Part shown: in pieces, positions 59,661 through 64,000 of the stretch
Position numbering within the stretch: the first letter of the stretch is position 1
Layout of the letters: each line of letters opens with the position of its first letter
Assembly (NCBI GenBank): GCA_032622095.1
Contig: CP136062.1
Coordinates: forward strand, 33,482,918 to 33,546,917
Direction of reading: 5' to 3'
Source: Siphonodentalium dalli
Lineage: Eukaryota; Mollusca; Scaphopoda; Gadilida; Siphonodentaliidae
DNA length: 64,000 nt
Notes under the pieces: generated by a model
Databases searched by the model: none
Seen by the model: only the letters and a program-made list of their open reading frames with translations
What the model was told of the DNA's origin: nothing
Made by a program: the position numbers and the translations under genes

Positions 59661-61084
59661 GCCATTTGTGTGTGATTAGCCAGCAGCATTGTGTTGTCTT
59701 CTGTAACACAATCAGGCTCTTGCTTAGGTAAAATATAGAAAATCTTTATGATAACATGCTGTTTACGCGATGGGCATGGTATATATGAACGAAAATGTAT
59801 GCATTTTAATGTTTTTCTGTTTACGGTGATTGGAAAAAATATGAATATTTTCGACAACTAAGGCCTCACGTGCCTTTAATTATATATGACATGTTTGTCC
59901 AGAACAGCCTATTATTGAACAATGTGGATCTCGCTTCAATTTGCTCTTAAACCGAGTAATACATTTTTACGACATCACACTATGGTTTTACGACATCACA
60001 AATCCGAGTAATACATGTATGGTATTGCGACATGCTACAAATCTACCACACTGCTAAATAATGTATATATATCGATTTGTGTGATGTCACTCATTTTAAA
60101 AAAAAATGTCAGTTACTGAGAGGCGATCTAATTAATAAATAGGATATTACTTGCATGGCTGCACTTGGCGTGAAGTAAAACGCTGATAGTTCCACGTGTA
60201 TGTACTTTCATGCTTTAATGCATGTGTGATTGATTATAACTATTTGCGATCTAAACAAAATTACGGAAATTGACAAGTAAACATGCCAATGGTGTGTACT
60301 TATCGAACTGGATAACACTTTGAGTATCTTAGTCTAAATGACTATGTGTGCTATACATAATTATGCTGATCAGACAGGTCTACAGACACATGAAATAGTA
60401 GCACACAGTAAGACGTATATACGTATATATCGAGGTCATTGGAATATATTAGTTTGTTTTCAATTTTCCGAACTCAAACGTTATTTATTTTACCATACAC
60501 GAAACGCTCTTTAGTGTACCGTGTCGACAAAAAGAGATTTGAAATGACATATTTTATTATGACCAAAATGTGACAAAATCGATATATTTCTAGCGTTAGT
60601 CCGAAATATGGTGATACGGATAGTTAATTATGTGTTTATTTTGATTTGGGAACATTAAAAAGCGGTTATTCAAAATATTAATAATTGTTATACCGTACAG
60701 TAAACCGTTGTTACTTAGCATTTTCTTTGTTTACTGTATATCGCTTAACTATTCCCCGTTGTGTACTATAGTATATATATGTATGGGACCATGCGTTTAT
60801 TGTAGTTACTGTGGCAGTTTTGTTGTATATTAATTCAGTTTTGGGTTTACTGTGATTTTCGGTGAAAATAATCAATCGCACAACTGCACCATAGAGACAC
60901 CATGGTTTAATTACAATAACCACTGTAGTGATGATAATACTATTGTTTTAGTTGTCCACGCATAACTTGACCATGGATTATGTGACAAAGCCATGTTCAG
61001 AACTAGTGGATGTCGAGATTAACATAGATAAATTATGGTTTTAATACGACGTATATATACAGCTATGATACTACACTGTAAAAA
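59661..61084. other. Intergenic, nothing certain
   Basis: Short repeated phrases (TTTTACGACATCACA twice near 59967-60000) and a CGAAACGCTCTTTAG word at about 60500. No gene. Confidence 0.4.
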
Positions 61085-61540
61085 TAGGTGTTTAGGATCT
61101 CAACACAATCTTAAACGCAATACCGTTACAGTTTTCACACGCGTCAACGCATTTATTTTCTAAATGGAATGTTTATTATCTAAACGTCACGTTTTTAATG
61201 AATAAATGTCAAATATGTTTAGAAAATAAACTAATGTGTTTAAGGAATAAACACATAGTGTTAACATGGCGTTTAGTTTCTAAACATATTGATGTGTTTA
61301 TTACCTAAACACCACGTTTGTGTCATTAAACACATATAATGTTTTGGAAATAAACGCATTATAATAACATGCCATTTAGGTTATAAACATAATAATGTGT
61401 TTAGCTGATGTGTTGATGTGTTTAGGTTAAAAACACATCCGGGCGTTTATGGGGTTGTTCCACTTTACACACACATGGACACGTTTATAAGACGAAATGT
61501 GTTTATAAAATAGAATGTGTTTATTCAAGTAACATATTTA
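61085..61540. repeat. Array of TGTTTA/TAAACA palindromes
   Basis: About a dozen hyphenated palindromes (for example TGTTTAAGGAATAAACA, TGTTTATTACCTAAACA, CGTTTAGTTTCTAAACA) with 4-6-bp centres and irregular linkers. Same architecture as at 3.4 kb with another word. Confidence 0.8.
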
Positions 61541-62047
61541 ACAGTAACAGGATAGTCAAATTTACATTTGTGTAACAGCTACAGACAAAACATAATTAAA
61601 ATCATGCATTATCACCGTTCAATAGTTATATACATATTTTCAGGCTGATTTTGATATTAGGTCTAAAAATAGTGATGTTTCCGCTAACAGACGGGGAAAA
61701 AATTAGGGGCGGGCGTAAATAAAATTGTTTTTTTTTTTAAACATTCATAATTATATGGATTATATTCATCTGTTTTTCCAAAGGACTTGTAATAACCATA
61801 GGGTGCTAAATAAGCACCGTAATGGTGGGATTTGAACACAAATGAGCCTAACTACATGTATCTTTATTCGTGTCCAGAGAATATAATCAGAGATGATAAA
61901 GGAAATTTTAATTAGGTTTTTGCATGTATTAATATTTTCACGTGTTAGTGCAATAGTAGGGGCGGATGTCCGGAAATATCACTATTTTTTTTACCTAAGC
62001 AGTAATGCATTAGGGAAATTTATACGTTTCTCAGGATTCTTGAGACC
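61541..62047. other. Intergenic, nothing recognised
   Basis: No supported feature. Confidence 0.4.
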
Positions 62048-62395
62048 TTAAAGGGATAATGTATACTAAATCCAGTAATTTTTGGGACCATCTCCTTTTA
62101 TACTCAACAGATTATGTGTAATAAATGAATGAATTTGAGCCATAGATTAGTGCAAAATCCACTCATATACTCTATGAACGATGCAAATAACATGGTAATT
62201 ATAATGAATATGAATTTATGACTCATTTGAATTATAATTGCCATGATGTTTGCATTGTTATTAGAACACATTAGTGTATTTTGCGCTCATCCATGGCTCT
62301 AATTTATTCATTTGTTCCATAATTCTGTTGAGTATAAAAGGAGATGATCCTACAAAATGCCAGATTTAGGGTACATTGGTACAGTCCCCCTTTAA
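62048..62395. mobile_element. About 350-bp foldback element
   Basis: Arms of about 165 bp (TAAAGGG outer ends, sharing ATCTCCTTTTATACTCAACA) are inverted copies with moderate divergence around a centre near 62215. No coding capacity. Confidence 0.88.
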
Positions 62396-63232
62396 AAACA
62401 ACGAAAAAACAGCTTGCCTAGACAAAGTCCAAAACTAATTGCTACAAAGTAATCTATATATAATTCCAAAATGTTTGCTGCCTTGCACCTAATACAACCC
62501 AGTTATTCCAATAGTTCTCTGTGGTAATGCCAAAATGTGCTATTTTCCATGACTGCTCATAGTACTGGTGTATACAACTTATGTTTCACATAAATATTAA
62601 CACATAAAAAAATATAAACATATTTAATATGTTGCTATAATTTCTACATACTAATGACCTAACGATAGATATGTCGTAATTCGGTCTGGAGCCATGAATA
62701 TATCCTTGAAACTTCAGCACAAAAGCATATGAAAATAGGCATAACATTGTAGATGGTGCTAAAAGTTATTCCATTAAATATACGGATGGCCTTTGCGCTG
62801 TGTATTGTGTTATAAATCTTTGGTTAAAATTGAAGCCAGATTATTTACAACATACCGATATAGCGCTCGCTAATTCTCGCCACTCAAGATATTTCAATAT
62901 TGATTGGTCACAGTAAATCACTCTCCGAAAAAAATTGCCACTTTGTTCATTATTTTGCTTATCAAACACTAATTATGTCATGTATATAAACAAATGCTTA
63001 GTTCACACAAAGTGTGTTTTGTGGGTAACCAACCAACCAAGGCCATCAGTGCCGTTAAAATGTTAAATATATCAAATTTGTCTATATATACAAGCTTGAC
63101 TACAGAAAGATAGTCAAGTAAATGATTATTGTAAACAAAAGATAATAGTCATGTTCGAATTAATAAAACATACTTGACACAATTGTTTCTTGAATTTACT
63201 ATAGCGACATACATGGTTCAGTGGCTGAAGGA
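62396..63232. other. Probable intron or intergenic DNA
   Basis: No recognised feature. If the exon at 63.3 kb is real, this is its downstream intron. Confidence 0.4.
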
Positions 63233-63310
63233 TTAGCCAATATGTGTCGACTGTAGTATCAAGATGACACTCTTCAAGCTAATTGAACTAACATTAGACC
63301 AGTTGATTAC

Positions 63311-63556
63311 ACAAGTAAATAACACTCCTCCATTGGCAAAATAGTCTCTAAGCTCAGACATAATAAATGGCCAAGAGGCATCGAACAGCTTCATATGGTG
63401 AAATGGGTCATTACTATGTAACCAAATCCGAACATCGTCGCCTACAACAACTGCTCCCTCCATCTCTCCGCTGTCCTCCGAAAGAAAGAGCACCAATTTG
63501 GGTGCTGTCTGACGATTTGTTTTCGTTTCTTTATCCAAGTCTTCAGACATCACACC
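63311..63556 (-). CDS. Putative internal exon, unknown protein
   Basis: On the minus strand a good acceptor (TTCCTTTCTAG) precedes an open segment of 82 codons (GVMSEDLDKETKTNRQTAPK... VVVGDDVRIWLHSNDPFHHM ... WPFIMSELRDYFANGGVLF), with a possible donor GT|GTAATC at 63310. The composition is that of a folded cytosolic protein, with no repeats. The frame stays open to 63233, so the exon could be longer. I do not recognise the family. A dispersed repeat lies upstream at 63777-64000, so the preceding exon is outside the window. Confidence 0.45.
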
Positions 63557-63776
63557 CTAGAAAGGAAGACACATTCTAATTAATATTTGTGGATTTTAAG
63601 GACTGAATTTACTAAAACATGCTCAAATCGTATTGATTTGTTCACTCCAGAATGAAGCAAATAATAAACACAATGGCACGCCTCAAAATAAAAATAAAAA
63701 AACAAACATACGAACCAAAACAATATTTGTCCACTTTGCATACATAACGAGTCACAGGCAACCATAGAAGGGCTTA

Positions 63777-64000
63777 AAGGTACGGGAGGCCTTGCTGTGA
63801 AAATATTTCCATCGGTCAAAAACCGCCACAAACAGAATTAATATTAAAATGTAGACAGACTTTGTCAGTATACAAATTAAAAATATCGCATAAACAGTAT
63901 GTTATTGTCACATGTTTGACCATTGTTATGTAAACAAAAGCATAAAAAGTTACTTTCCTGGTGTTTTGTCTATATTATGATGGTGAACATAAAGAGCGTT
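63777..64000. repeat. AAAGAGCG family repeat, copy 2
   Basis: Matches the 59.4-kb copy almost throughout, ending at the window edge in ACATAAAGAGCGTT. Missing about 10 bases of the GGCGGTGGGTATCC section. Confidence 0.92.

Overview
This window is animal genomic DNA: AT-rich, intron-containing and crowded with repeats. The one gene I recognise with confidence is a muscle or non-muscle myosin regulatory light chain (MRLC). It lies on the minus strand as small exons scattered from about 34.8 kb down to 13.0 kb, and possibly starts at 36.36 kb. Its sequence (an RLPQK-type N-terminal region, a [14 protein letters not shown]-hand loop, [25 protein letters not shown]) looks most like mollusc or other lophotrochozoan MRLCs. 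The organism is therefore probably a mollusc, though this rests on recognition and not on an alignment.

Layout. From 0 to 12 kb there is intergenic DNA with several repeat families: a terminal-repeat element at 0.64-1.12 kb, clusters of short hyphenated palindromes at 1.8-3.7 kb, a 48-bp tandem repeat at 4 kb, a truncated LINE at 5.6-7.3 kb, a 30-bp satellite at 8.2-8.7 kb, and two miniature elements at 10.5 and 11.1 kb. From 12.6 to 36.4 kb is the MRLC gene. Its introns hold tandem repeats, foldback elements, a sense-oriented LINE (25.1-27.2 kb) and a 47-bp minisatellite that has copied the 5' splice site of one exon 13 times. From 36.4 to 63 kb I see no recognisable host gene. That stretch holds four more LINE pieces, including an intact reverse-transcriptase ORF at 48.5-50.7 kb, three full copies of a TTAA-flanked miniature element, nested palindromes at 45 kb, many minisatellites and several foldback elements. 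At 63.3-63.55 kb there is one plausible protein-coding exon of unknown family on the minus strand.

Genes and function. The six well-supported MRLC exons join with matching splice phases (0, 1, 1, 2, 0) into 160 codons that run without interruption to a stop. A candidate first exon would bring the total to 173, normal for the family. MRLC binds the neck of myosin II, and its phosphorylation at the N-terminal Thr-Ser site or its divalent-cation binding regulates contraction.

The most unusual observations are: (1) the minisatellite that multiplies an MRLC splice donor; (2) a nearly perfect 210-bp palindrome ending 8 bp from another MRLC donor; (3) several unrelated arrays, each built from its own short word in alternating orientation, which share one architecture and may be a class of transposon ends; (4) a palindrome-of-palindromes at 45 kb. 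Minisatellites with unit lengths divisible by three produce most of the longer non-LINE reading frames, and these are not genes.
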